Source: Chloroflexota bacterium (GTDB lineage: Bacteria > Chloroflexota > Anaerolineae > Anaerolineales > Villigracilaceae). From it: DNA of 64,000 nt. Made by a program: the position numbers and the translations under genes. The notes beneath the pieces were generated by a model. It was given only the letters and a program-made list of their open reading frames with translations. It was not told the origin of the DNA and did not search any database. The stretch covers positions 62,001-126,000 of the forward strand of contig JACRMH010000022.1 of the NCBI GenBank assembly GCA_016219545.1. Reading direction: 5' to 3'. Below are positions 17,938 through 26,008 of the stretch, piece after piece. Position 1 is the first letter of the stretch. Every line of letters begins with the position of its first letter.

Positions 17938-18927
17938 TTATTCTTCACTCATCAGGCGAAGTAATTCTTTTTCACGTTCGGGCGTCAACCCCGCCTTCCA
18001 TTCATATTCCTGCGGACGTTCTGCTGCCCAATGGAGCGTATCGCGGATGGTCTCTTCGAGCGGCATAAATTTCAGACCCGCATTAAGTGCTTTGGAGATA
18101 TTAAAGCGCGAGAAACCTGCGTCTTCTATGGTGTCTGGAACCCAGACTGGCATGTCGCTCCATGGCGCAACTTTATTTTCTTCGAGGAACTTCACGGATG
18201 CCCACTTGAATTTTGCATCGCTGGCGCTGACGAGTTTGCAGGTGTCGAGCATTGCGCCAAGGGTCAATTCATGGTCGGGACCGGTTGCGTTGAAAACACC
18301 GGTCACATCTTGTTCGATAAGTTTGATAATAAAATTCGAAAGGTCGCGCACGTCTATGATCTGGATCGGCGTTTCCGGTTTGTCGGGCGCAAGGACTGTC
18401 CCGCCGCGAGCCACACGTACAGGCCAGTATGTGAAACGATCCGTCGGGTCATGCGGACCAACGATGAGTCCCGGGCGGATGATGAGCGAGTCTATTCCAA
18501 AAACATCCCGCACCGCTTTTTCGCACAGGGCTTTCAACGGGCCGTAAGACTCACCTGTGATCTCTTCGATGCTTTCATCTTCGATCTTTCCAACGGGATC
18601 GCTTTCATTGATGCCAATTTTGCCGAGCTCGGAATGCACGGAGAGGCTCGAAATAAAGACATAATTTTCAACTTTGTCTTTCAGTGCCTCAGCAGACAAG
18701 CGGACGATGCGCGGAAAATATCCGCAGGTATCAATGACCGCATCCCACGTACCTGTGAGTTGATCCAAATCTTTTTCACGGTCTCCCTGAATCTTTTCCA
18801 CTTGGCCGAATAGATTTGGATTTGTTTGTCCGCGGTTGAAGAGCGTCACGTCATGTCCGCGGGAACGGGCCGAGTTGACAAGATGTCGTCCGAGAAAACG
18901 TGTGCCACCGATAATGAGGATTTTCAT
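17938..18927 (-). CDS. NAD-dependent epimerase-like SDR (CSP41/isoflavone-reductase-like)
   Basis: 329 residues. ILIIGGTRFLGRHLVN gives the Rossmann motif, followed by FNRGQTNP, which contacts the NADP ribose in this subgroup. It also has VFISSLSVHSE and a YGPLKALCE stretch that replaces the classical YxxxK with a same-spaced Tyr and Lys. Proteins of this type are common in Chloroflexota and are annotated only as NAD-dependent epimerases. It lies 21 bp downstream of the carboxyltransferase stop on the same strand and is likely co-transcribed, but a role in leucine breakdown is not evident. Confidence 0.7.
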   Translation of the reverse strand: MKILIIGGTRFLGRHLVNSARSRGHDVTLFNRGQTNPNLFGQVEKIQGDREKDLDQLTGTWDAVIDTCGYFPRIVRLSAEALKDKVENYVFISSLSVHSELGKIGINESDPVGKIEDESIEEITGESYGPLKALCEKAVRDVFGIDSLIIRPGLIVGPHDPTDRFTYWPVRVARGGTVLAPDKPETPIQIIDVRDLSNFIIKLIEQDVTGVFNATGPDHELTLGAMLDTCKLVSASDAKFKWASVKFLEENKVAPWSDMPVWVPDTIEDAGFSRFNISKALNAGLKFMPLEETIRDTLHWAAERPQEYEWKAGLTPEREKELLRLMSEE

Positions 18928-18948
18928 GAGGACCTTTCTTCTTTCATA

Positions 18949-20571
18949 TTACATTCTGAAAACTCCAAAATGATTCTCTTCAACCGGCGAATTGAGAATT
19001 ACCGATAATGCCAATCCCAAAACTTGTCTCGTTTCATCGGGCGCGATGACTCCGTCATCCCAGAGACGCGCGGTGGAATGATAGGGACTGCCTTCAGTTT
19101 CGTATTTCTCTAAAAGCGGACGTTTGAATTCATCCGCTTCTTCTTTTGTGAGAATGGGTTTGCCTTCTCTGGCAAGTTGATCCTGCTTGATGGTGAGCAG
19201 CACGTTAGCAGCTTGTTCTCCGCCCATCACGCTGATGCGTGCATTCGGCCACATCCACAAAAAGCGCGAGCCGTAGGCGCGGCCAGACATGGCGTAATTG
19301 CCAGCACCAAATGAGCCGCCGATGACGAGTGTCAACTTTGGGACTCGAGTGGTTGCAACCGCATGGACCATCTTCGCGCCGTCTTTCGCGATGCCGCCGG
19401 TTTCATATTCCTTGCCGACCATGAAGCCGGTGATGTTTTGTAAAAATATTAATGGGATTCCGCGCTGGTCACATAGCTCGATAAAGTGCGCCCCTTTCAA
19501 TGCAGACTCGCTGAACAAGACTCCGTTATTGGCGATGATGCCAATTGGGTATCCATGCAGGCGCGCAAAGCCGCAGATGAGAGTCGTGCCGTAGCGCGCC
19601 TTGAATTCGCGGAACTTGCTCCCATCCACGATGCGGGCAATGATCTCGCGGACATCATAAGATTCTTTGAAACTGCGCGGCAGGACGCCGTACAATTCGT
19701 CAGCGGCGTATAAAGGATCTTCAGGCGGAGCAACATCCAGCGTGGAAAGATTCGTGTGAAGGTTTGAGCGCTGCAACGTTTCAACGATCCCGCGCAGGAT
19801 TTCAATCGCATGGTCATCATCTTCCGCAAAATGATCGGCAACTCCGCTCTTGCGTGTGTGCACATCTGCGCCGCCGAGTTCTTCTGCGGTGACGTCTTCT
19901 CCAGTCGCGGCTTTGACGAGAGGGGGGCCACCCAAAAAGATAGTCCCTGCGCCTTTGACAATGATCGCCTCATCGCTCATGGCCGGGACGTATGCGCCGC
20001 CGGCCGTGCAGCTACCCATCACCGCCGCGATCTGTGGAATGCGCTTGGCCGACATGCGCGCCTGATTGTAAAAGATGCGCCCGAAGTGATTCACATCGGG
20101 GAAGACCTCATCTTGAAACGGTAGATTTGCGCCGCCTGAATCGACCAGATACAAACATGGCAGATGATTCTCTTCGGCAATTTGCTGCGCGCGCAAATGT
20201 TTCTTGACCGTCATTGGGTAATACGACCCGCCTTTGACGGTGGCGTCGTTCGCAACGATCATCACCTCACGATTTGAAACGCGCCCAATCCCTGTGACAA
20301 TGCCTGCGGCCGGCGCTTCGTTGTTGTATAAATTTGTCGCTGCTAATGCGGAGAGTTCAAGGAAGGGCGCGCCGGGGTCGAGCAGACGCTCAATGCGTTC
20401 GCGCACAAAGAGTTTGCCCTGCTCTTCATGGCGTTTGCGATATTTCTCGCCGCCGCCTTCGCGGGCATGGATGAGTCGCTTTTTCAGTTCATCTGCCAGC
20501 GCGCGGTTATGTTCGGCGTTGGCCTTGAATTCAGGGGAGTTGGGGTCAAGGGCTGAGGAGAGGGTTTCCAT
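18949..20571 (-). CDS. mccB: Acyl-CoA carboxylase carboxyltransferase, methylcrotonyl-CoA type
   Basis: 540 residues. The start [10 protein letters not shown], the [19 protein letters not shown] block, the oxyanion segments [20 protein letters not shown] and [15 protein letters not shown], and [12 protein letters not shown] are the pattern of 3-methylcrotonyl-CoA carboxylase beta (also geranyl-CoA carboxylase) and not of propionyl-CoA carboxylase. It transfers CO2 from carboxybiotin to methylcrotonyl-CoA, giving 3-methylglutaconyl-CoA in leucine degradation. The ORF also opens with a TTG at 20586, but the ATG at 20571 is the family start. No Shine-Dalgarno sequence precedes it; the upstream sequence is a TTCAACC-type repeat. 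Confidence 0.88.
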   Translation of the reverse strand: METLSSALDPNSPEFKANAEHNRALADELKKRLIHAREGGGEKYRKRHEEQGKLFVRERIERLLDPGAPFLELSALAATNLYNNEAPAAGIVTGIGRVSNREVMIVANDATVKGGSYYPMTVKKHLRAQQIAEENHLPCLYLVDSGGANLPFQDEVFPDVNHFGRIFYNQARMSAKRIPQIAAVMGSCTAGGAYVPAMSDEAIIVKGAGTIFLGGPPLVKAATGEDVTAEELGGADVHTRKSGVADHFAEDDDHAIEILRGIVETLQRSNLHTNLSTLDVAPPEDPLYAADELYGVLPRSFKESYDVREIIARIVDGSKFREFKARYGTTLICGFARLHGYPIGIIANNGVLFSESALKGAHFIELCDQRGIPLIFLQNITGFMVGKEYETGGIAKDGAKMVHAVATTRVPKLTLVIGGSFGAGNYAMSGRAYGSRFLWMWPNARISVMGGEQAANVLLTIKQDQLAREGKPILTKEEADEFKRPLLEKYETEGSPYHSTARLWDDGVIAPDETRQVLGLALSVILNSPVEENHFGVFRM

Positions 20572-20581
20572 TTTTATCGGT

Positions 20582-20614
20582 TGCAAGTTTTAAGTTAAAG
20601 GTTGAAGGTTCATA
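20582..20614. repeat. TTCAACC-type repeat (short copy)
   Basis: Contains AAGTTAAAGGTTGAAGGTT, the inverse orientation of the tracts at 536 and 4701, directly upstream of mccB. Confidence 0.6.
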
Positions 20615-20719
20615 GCGATGATGGTGGCGAGTGTAGCATAAAAATGGGAGAAGTGAAAAGAAAGATAAAAGAAGCACGAACTTTGAGTACAATATGCCTG
20701 ATGAACGGAGGATTATGAT

Positions 20720-21277
20720 ATGCGTCACTTCCTAAAGATTCAAACCATCCTTGTCGAGTCGAGTTTGATCGCCAAAGCGAAAGGCTTCGCCAAAAAAGTG
20801 ACTCCCACCATTGGCTCTCGCGGGAATGGTTATCAGGATACGAATCAAGTCAACTTGCCGAAAATTGAAAAAGACCATTTCGTCAGCAAGGTGGGCGAGG
20901 AAGCGGTTCGGATCATCTTTGAACAATTGGGGCGAAAAGTGCGCGGACCGGATTACCAAATTTATGAGGGGAAACAAAAATCCTGGGACTCAGATCTGTA
21001 TATTGATGGGCTTGGGCTGGCTGTGAAGACTCAGTCCTCATTATTAGCCAAAAAGTTTGGACTATCATGGACCTTTCAGGCGGGGAGTTCCCGCAAAGAC
21101 CCTATCTTGAATCATGGAAATGCCTGGGTATGTTTTGTTGAGTTTAATGAGACGACCAGTCAATGCAAGGTGTATCCCCCGTACCAAATTAAAGAACTGA
21201 TTTTTGCCGAACCTAAACTTGAAAGGCTGAAAGGAAGCAAGAAGGTGGTTTACGCAGAAAGCCTGTCTGCCTTATGA
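20720..21277 (+). CDS. Putative PD-(D/E)xK-type nuclease, orphan
   Basis: 185 residues, no family recognised with certainty. Residues 57-70 (KVGEEAVRIIFEQLG) form a helix with glutamates. Residues 88-105 (SWDSDLYIDGLGLAVKTQ) form a strand-turn-strand ending in V-K-x-Q, which resembles the D...(E/Q)xK active-site hairpin of restriction-endonuclease-like folds, with Lys103 and Asp90/Asp92. The next segment (CFVEFNETTSQCKVYPP) reads as further beta strands. A GGAG site lies eight bases before the ATG and a TACAAT box about 30 bases upstream. No methyltransferase is adjacent. The nuclease role is an inference. Confidence 0.45.
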   Translation: MRHFLKIQTILVESSLIAKAKGFAKKVTPTIGSRGNGYQDTNQVNLPKIEKDHFVSKVGEEAVRIIFEQLGRKVRGPDYQIYEGKQKSWDSDLYIDGLGLAVKTQSSLLAKKFGLSWTFQAGSSRKDPILNHGNAWVCFVEFNETTSQCKVYPPYQIKELIFAEPKLERLKGSKKVVYAESLSAL

Positions 21278-21301
21278 ATTAATCCCGTAGAAAAAGCATT
21301 A

Positions 21302-21370
21302 ACCACGTAGACCACAGAGTTCACAGAGATTTTTTAAAGGTTTTCTCCGTGCCCTCCGTGGTCTCTGTGG
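21302..21370. repeat. CCACAGA-family palindromic repeat
   Basis: ACCACAGAGTTCACAGAG on the left and CTCCGTGGTCTCTGTGG on the right with an AT-rich centre; related to the elements at 13303 and 46777. Confidence 0.75.
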
Positions 21371-21378
21371 CAAAATTA

Positions 21379-21645
21379 TTAAATACCAGCGTTGCTCAAG
21401 ATCGAAAACAGACTGGACAGCGCCGAGGTCAACTCCGGGTGGGTGACCTCGAAATAATCAATGGAAGTTTCCAGCCTGTCCAACATGGACGGGGCGGCCT
21501 TTTTTTCTTCGGTGCGCCTTAATAGGTCTTGAATATCTGCAGAGAGAGCGCGCAGGAGTTCCTGTCCCTGTTCATCCACGCTTTGAATCTCCTCGATCTC
21601 TTTGTGTAATTTAGCGAGCAACTCGTCTATTTCGTGAGTGTTCAT
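21379..21645 (-). CDS. DUF4404 family small helical protein
   Basis: 88 residues. The pattern (LLAKLHKEIEEIQSVDEQGQELLRAL, then SMLDRLETSIDYFEVTHPELTSAL and a closing ILSNAGI) matches DUF4404: an antiparallel helical hairpin with a conserved FExxHP segment. Function is unknown across the family. An AGAGGTGA ribosome-binding site precedes the ATG. Confidence 0.75.
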   Translation of the reverse strand: MNTHEIDELLAKLHKEIEEIQSVDEQGQELLRALSADIQDLLRRTEEKKAAPSMLDRLETSIDYFEVTHPELTSALSSLFSILSNAGI

Positions 21646-21740
21646 GGGTCACCTCTTTTTAATATGATTGGGGCATTGGTACTTTTCTAAAATATCTTTA
21701 TCTCTATTTCTATTTTACAACCTTTTTCTTATCACGGCGC

Positions 21741-22004
21741 TTATCTTAATATTTCCTCGTCGGCCTGCTCCGCTTCCTGATATACCTTTTTGACTTCTTC
21801 TTTCATCTCCGCACTGACACCGGCTGTCTGGGAAATGAATTTGACCATGTCGCGCGCCTGCCGTAAATAGTCCTTTACGCCTGCAATATACGAAAAACTA
21901 TTACGGCCTCCCTCAGTGTCTGCAGGGATTGGCAGGTCGCGTGCCTGTTGGATAAACGCCCTCGCGCGGATGATCCGCTCGGCGGCGGGAATGAGTTTAG
22001 CCAT
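21741..22004 (-). CDS. Small helical hypothetical protein
   Basis: 87 residues, almost entirely helical and highly charged (for example ERIIRARAFIQQARDLPIP and EMKEEVKKVYQEAEQADEEI). No domain recognised. The start at 22004 has an AAGGAG ribosome-binding site; the upstream extension to 22061 lacks one. It shares its strand and small size with the DUF4404 gene, 95 bp apart. Confidence 0.6.
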   Translation of the reverse strand: MAKLIPAAERIIRARAFIQQARDLPIPADTEGGRNSFSYIAGVKDYLRQARDMVKFISQTAGVSAEMKEEVKKVYQEAEQADEEILR

Positions 22005-22047
22005 GATTGCTCCTTGTTTTGATGATGTTGATTTTACCGTAGGATGA

Positions 22048-22114
22048 TAGGGGCGCAGCACATAGTCCCCGAAGCGTAGCGAGCGGGATTGCTACGCCCC
22101 TACTACGCCCCTAC
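22048..22114. repeat. GTAGGGGCG-type palindromic repeat
   Basis: ATAGGGGCGCAGCA on one side and GCTACGCCCCTACTACGCCCCTAC on the other. Same family as 23568-23610, 30494-30538, 37441-37483 and 55185-55211. Confidence 0.75.
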
Positions 22115-22184
22115 ATTAATGTTGACATATATTTCGCCATGCATATAATTGCCCTAAACACAAAACCAGCGCGCAGACAAGTAA

Positions 22185-22416
22185 TCACGCAACTGTTCAG
22201 AGAGTCGTCGGTCAGTGCGAGACGATCAGCCAGATGATGAAATCCCCTTCGCCAGCGTTGTTCTCGCAGAGGCTATGCCATAAGAGAATCGGGTTGCGCC
22301 CGTTACAGTGCATCCAAGATTGCCCTCAACCCCAGTCCCTCTGGGGGGAAGAGCAATAAAAGCAGGTGGCACCACGAACGCCCCTTCGTCCTGCAAACGG
22401 ATGAGGGGCGTATTCT
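22185..22416 (+). promoter_or_regulatory. T-box riboswitch leader of serS
   Basis: The hallmark T-box bulge TGGCACCACG (consensus UGGNACCRCG) lies at 22367-22376 and pairs with the uncharged tRNA 3' end. The leader begins with an AGAGAG element (about 22199) and the GGTCAGTGCGAGA stem I segment, and ends in a hairpin ACGCCCC / GGGGCGT (22377-22413) that forms the expression platform. The run after the hairpin is only moderately T-rich. Position directly upstream of serS implies sensing of tRNA-Ser; the specifier codon could not be assigned with certainty by eye. Confidence 0.85.
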
Positions 22417-22442
22417 ATTAATAATGCACTTGGAGGTGCAAC

Positions 22443-23563
22443 ATGTTGGATATCAATTTGATTCGTGAAACCCCTGATATTGTCCGCAAGGCATTGAAAG
22501 ACCGTCAGATGGATTCTGCGCCCATTGATTCGATTCTTTTATTGGATGAGAAGCGGCGCGTTCTGAAGTCGAATCTGAGTTGACCGCGCTTACATCCGCA
22601 TTGCCGAATATCCCTGACGCGCGCGTGCCTTATGGAGTGGATGACAGCGAGAACGTGGTCATCAAGACGGTGGGTGAGCCGCGCAAATTTGACTTCAAAC
22701 CGCTTCCTCACTGGGACCTCGGACCTGCTCTCGGTATTCTGGATTTTGAGCGCGGTACCAAGCTGACCGGCTCGCGCTTTTACGTTTTGCAAAAAGCAGG
22801 CGCGCGCCTGCAACGCGCTCTCATCGCGTGGATGCTTGACTTGCATATTCGGCAAGGATATCAGGAAGAATATCTGCCCTTCATGGTAAAGACGGCGGTT
22901 GTGTATGGCGCGGGTCAACTGCCGAAGTTCGCGGACAATTTATACAAGGATCACGAAGAAGATTATTATTTTGTGCCGACCGCCGAAGTCCCGTTGACTG
23001 GTTTGCACATGGATGAAATCCTTGATGAAGCCGCGCTGCCGAAACTTTACACCGCCTACACTCCCTGCTTTCGCCGCGAGAAGATGAGCGCGGGGCGTGA
23101 TGTGCGCGGCATCAAGCGCGGACATCAATTCGATAAAGTTGAAATGTATACTTATTGCAAGCCGGAAGAATCGGAAGCTCAGCATGAGAAGATGGTCAAG
23201 GATGCGGAAGAGACCTGTGCATTGCTCGGCATTCCCTATCGCGTGAAGCGCTTATGCAGCGGTGACTTGGGCTTTGGCGCATCCATCACCTATGACCTCG
23301 AACTTTGGGCGCCGGGCTGTGATGAATGGCTGGAAGTTTCATCCATTTCAAATGTGACCGATTTTCAGGCGCGCCGCGCGAACATCAAGTATCGTCCCGC
23401 GGATGGCGGCAAGGCAAAATTCCTGCACACCCTGAATGGTTCGGGACTGGGCATGCCGCGCACTTTGATCGCGGTCATGGAAAATTATCAACAAGCCGAT
23501 GGCTCGATCATTGTGCCTGATGTCTTACGCCCGTGGATGGGCGGCGTTGATGTGATCAAATAA
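22443..23563 (+). pseudogene. serS: Seryl-tRNA synthetase gene with a frameshift and missing coiled-coil segment
   Basis: The ATG at 22443 (after GGAGGTGC) opens MLDINLIRETPDIV... [10 protein letters not shown], the normal SerRS N-terminus, but this frame stops at 22581-22583. The catalytic part lies in another frame, joined near 22560-22580, where the alternative reading is [18 protein letters not shown]. About 50-60 residues of the tRNA-binding helical arm present in normal SerRS are missing at this junction. The rest is intact: motif 2 [20 protein letters not shown] and motif 3 [23 protein letters not shown] at 22580 opens a 327-residue catalytic ORF. SerRS is essential, so this is either a real internal deletion with another copy elsewhere, or an assembly error. 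Confidence 0.8.
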
Positions 23564-23567
23564 ATTT

Positions 23568-23610
23568 TGTAGGGGCGACCCATTGGGTCGCCCCTACACT
23601 GCCCCTACAA
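23568..23610. repeat. GTAGGGGCG-type perfect palindrome
   Basis: TGTAGGGGCGACCCA / TGGGTCGCCCCTACA, followed by an extra GCCCCTAC half-copy. Directly after the serS stop; may double as a terminator-like structure. Confidence 0.8.
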
Positions 23611-23623
23611 TAAGGAAACAAAT

Positions 23624-24148
23624 ATGATCGATCCTACAGCTTGGACAGTCTTCACGGAATCTCTTTTGGGAGTCATTACCTTCCTTGTCTTATTAACCGG
23701 CTTGATCGGGTTGATGGTTCCCGTCTTCCCCGGGCTGACCGTGATGTGGCTTGGCACGCTGGCTTACGCGGTGGTGGAAGCCATGATCGGGAAAATGACC
23801 TGGGTCAGTTGGCTGCTCTTTGTCCTCATCACCTTGTTGATGATCGGCGGCAATATCGTGGACAATATCATTATCGCAAAGCATGTCCGCGATAAGAACG
23901 TGCCGTGGAGTTCGATCATCTGGGCCTTCGTGGCAGGGATCATTGTCAGTTTGTTTTTTACCCCGCTGGCAGGTATGGTCGCGTCACCGCTGGCGCTTTT
24001 CCTCGCAGAGTGGTATCGTCTAAAGCAACGGGACACTGCCTTCGCCAACACCAAAGCTTGGATGACGGGCTGGGGCTGGTCTTTCGCAGCGAGATTCGGA
24101 ATAGGCATTCTCATGATCCTGTTTTGGGGATTGTGGGTGTGGCTGTAA
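23624..24148 (+). CDS. DUF456 family integral membrane protein
   Basis: 174 residues with four to five transmembrane helices. The glycine-rich first helix pair GLIGLMVPVFPGLTVMWLG and the later NIVDNIIIAKHVRDK, GMVASPLALFLAEW and WMTGWGWSFAARFGIGI segments match DUF456, an uncharacterised bacterial membrane family with glycine-zipper-like helices. Ribosome-binding region AAGGAAACAAAT. It is followed after 23 bp by another small membrane gene, likely one transcript ending at 24477-24512. Confidence 0.75.
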   Translation: MIDPTAWTVFTESLLGVITFLVLLTGLIGLMVPVFPGLTVMWLGTLAYAVVEAMIGKMTWVSWLLFVLITLLMIGGNIVDNIIIAKHVRDKNVPWSSIIWAFVAGIIVSLFFTPLAGMVASPLALFLAEWYRLKQRDTAFANTKAWMTGWGWSFAARFGIGILMILFWGLWVWL

Positions 24149-24171
24149 AAAATATAAAAAAGGAGTTCCAA

Positions 24172-24456
24172 ATGAATCAATTCGCAGAAGTTCTTTCGAT
24201 CCTTGGTTACATCATCCGTGCGTTAGGTTTCATCGTGCTTGGTTTTGGTGTGGGGCGGTTTACGATGGATGCCTATAAAAAAGCTGCCTGGCAGGTTCAG
24301 GTGGCGCTGGCCCTCGGCTTCTTCGGCCTGCTCGTCGGCATGACCAAATATGCCAGCGCCGGCTCCATGGGCATGTTCGCCCTCGCTGCGGGCGCGGCGG
24401 TGCTTCTCTCCGTCATGCCTAAGAAGGAAGATAAGGAAGAAGACAAGAAAGAATAA
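24172..24456 (+). CDS. Small two- to three-helix membrane protein
   Basis: 94 residues: transmembrane segments at about 8-28, 42-60 and 63-82, then a lysine/glutamate tail (KKEDKEEDKKE). A clear AAGGAG lies seven bases before the ATG at 24172; the longer open frame from 23905 overlaps the DUF456 gene and is not used. Family not recognised. Confidence 0.65.
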   Translation: MNQFAEVLSILGYIIRALGFIVLGFGVGRFTMDAYKKAAWQVQVALALGFFGLLVGMTKYASAGSMGMFALAAGAAVLLSVMPKKEDKEEDKKE

Positions 24457-24476
24457 GTCTGATTGAGTTAAAGAAA

Positions 24477-24512
24477 AAGGGTTTAGCACATAAATGCTAA
24501 ACCCTTTTTTTT
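24477..24512 (+). terminator. Rho-independent terminator
   Basis: AAAGGGTTTAGCA / TGCTAAACCCTTT 13-bp stem followed by TTTTTT. Confidence 0.9.
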
Positions 24513-24612
24513 AAACGCTTAGCTCAAGCCGCAGTCCTTGGCGGCGCGTGGTTAATATACGAGGCATGACCCTCAGGCGAATATAACGTCGACCTCAGCT
24601 TCCACTACTATT

Positions 24613-24800
24613 TTATGCTTTTCCGGCGCGAAATACACCGGAAAAGCGATAAAACCAAGAAATTTGACCAGTTACTTTAGAACCATCTTCAGTTTTTAAG
24701 GTGTAACCTAATTTCCATGCTACACTGAATTTACCCCCCAATCCAAGACGAGTAGTGCTGGTTTATCCGGTGCGCTCGTCTTTTTGATTGGGTTTGTCAT
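24613..24800 (-). pseudogene. Possible small gene remnant with a frameshift in a G-run
   Basis: On the minus strand an ATG at 24800 opens a frame reading KKTSAPDKPALLVLDWG. After a run of six G (about 24738-24743) the coding-like sequence continues in another frame as GKFSVAWKLGYTLKTEDG, then QISWFYRFSG, and ends at 24613. One lost G would explain the break and give a protein of about 62 residues. It lies directly downstream of the immunity gene of the Rhs pair, so it could be the remains of a further toxin or immunity cassette. Low confidence: composition alone supports it. The rest of the 24457-24821 gap holds only the terminator. Confidence 0.3.
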
Positions 24801-24821
24801 AAAGAAATAAATCGTTAAAGT

Positions 24822-25232
24822 TCAGGCAGAGGTTTCTGTTTTGAAAACTTTTGAGCGAACATAGGACCCTGCCCAGATTCCAAAACTATTCATCAGAAAC
24901 CCTACAAAAGCAAGGGGTAACACAAAACCACAGATTGCGACAAAATAAAAAGAATCATATTGGGAGACCAGCGGTATGACCGCATAGCATATAAAATATA
25001 CGAGCGTTGCGGGAGCAGAAATCCAAGCTACATTCTTCAGTTTAAACTTCGTTATAAGAAAAAGGCTCAAAAGGAAAGACGCAATGAGTGATACAAAATG
25101 AGGAATAAAGTAAAGCAACCACCATGGTGTTGGTAAAACATCTGCTTCCATGAAGAATATTCTTACCCATAGATATCCTGCCAAAACACATAACGCCTGT
25201 AAAAGCGAAAGCAATATGCCATCTTTTTTCAT
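24822..25232 (-). CDS. Putative immunity protein, four-helix membrane protein
   Basis: 136 residues with four predicted transmembrane helices (about 8-28, 38-62, 68-92 and 98-122). No family recognised. Its ATG overlaps the TGA of the upstream Rhs C-terminal toxin (ATGA), the arrangement usual for toxin-immunity pairs. A membrane-embedded immunity protein fits a toxin acting on lipids or at the membrane. Strongly AT-rich compared with the neighbouring housekeeping genes, which fits acquired cassettes. Confidence 0.5.
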   Translation of the reverse strand: MKKDGILLSLLQALCVLAGYLWVRIFFMEADVLPTPWWLLYFIPHFVSLIASFLLSLFLITKFKLKNVAWISAPATLVYFICYAVIPLVSQYDSFYFVAICGFVLPLAFVGFLMNSFGIWAGSYVRSKVFKTETSA

Positions 25233-25927
25233 TCTGCCTCCACTGGATGGTACGGTGTTACACGCTTAATTTTGTGCGACAAGTAATCGTTAATATATTT
25301 TCCCGATCCTGTTTGCATATCTGCATCTATCTTCCCGTATGCTGAGTCTTGAGTTGAATCAAAAGTATCAATACAAACAGATTTTATTGTACAAACTCCT
25401 GAAACAACTTGATTTCGCGCATGTCTATCCCAAATCTCACCTGGTGTGTTCGGCTCCCCAAGTTTCTTCCAATGCGAGTATGAATCTTGGTACGCGTGCA
25501 GAGCTGTCCCAAATTCCTCCCGTGTATTAGCAGTTTTTAACTCATCCTCGGCCTGTGTGGTTGTGTACCTATGGCGCGCAGTCCCGATAGTATAGGTTCT
25601 ACATCCTTTCAAATCACAATCCGCGTAGGACCCTGGTCTGAGTAATGGGCTTTCATTCGAGTCTACAGCCTTATCCGCAGATGCTATGTCCACCGCAAAG
25701 CTTGTAGCCAGTTTTTCCGCTTGAACATCGGAGTATCCACGAGACTGTGCTATGGCAAATGCTGCTTGATATACTAAAGTAAATGTTAAAGCGTAATGAA
25801 CATTCTCTTTGTAGTGTCCAGTCGAATCTCTATATCCGATAGGATTCCCTTGAACGTAGGAGTATCTGTTCCATGATTGGGGATCATATAAATCTGGGAT
25901 CAGCGTGTCTGGTTGCATGAACTGCAT
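25229..25927 (-). CDS. Orphan Rhs C-terminal toxin fragment
   Basis: 232 residues. The first 40 are the end of an Rhs/YD-repeat core: FMQPDTLIPDLYDPQSWNRYSYVQGNPIGY then DSTGH, the conserved junction after which the variable toxin begins. The large core that should precede it is absent; upstream in the same frame only a few codons follow before noncoding sequence. The toxin part contains HYALTFTLVYQAAFAIAQSRG and later FGTALHAYQDSYSHW. That HAxQDxxSH pattern recalls zinc-dependent phospholipase C/P1-nuclease-like folds. Probably a displaced tip cassette kept with its immunity gene, and not expressed as a functional secreted protein in this form. Confidence 0.65.
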   Translation of the reverse strand: MQFMQPDTLIPDLYDPQSWNRYSYVQGNPIGYRDSTGHYKENVHYALTFTLVYQAAFAIAQSRGYSDVQAEKLATSFAVDIASADKAVDSNESPLLRPGSYADCDLKGCRTYTIGTARHRYTTTQAEDELKTANTREEFGTALHAYQDSYSHWKKLGEPNTPGEIWDRHARNQVVSGVCTIKSVCIDTFDSTQDSAYGKIDADMQTGSGKYINDYLSHKIKRVTPYHPVEAE

Positions 25928-26008
25928 TATACAAGGCGAAGATAACTTTTCTGATTCCTATTTCCTGTAATGAAAAAATGAGTTGTTAAAAGTAAATGTA
26001 GCTTACAT

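Noticed and set aside
23905..24171. N-terminal extension of the small membrane protein at 24172
   Set aside because: It overlaps the DUF456 gene in another frame; the ribosome-binding site AAGGAG directly before 24172 decides the start.
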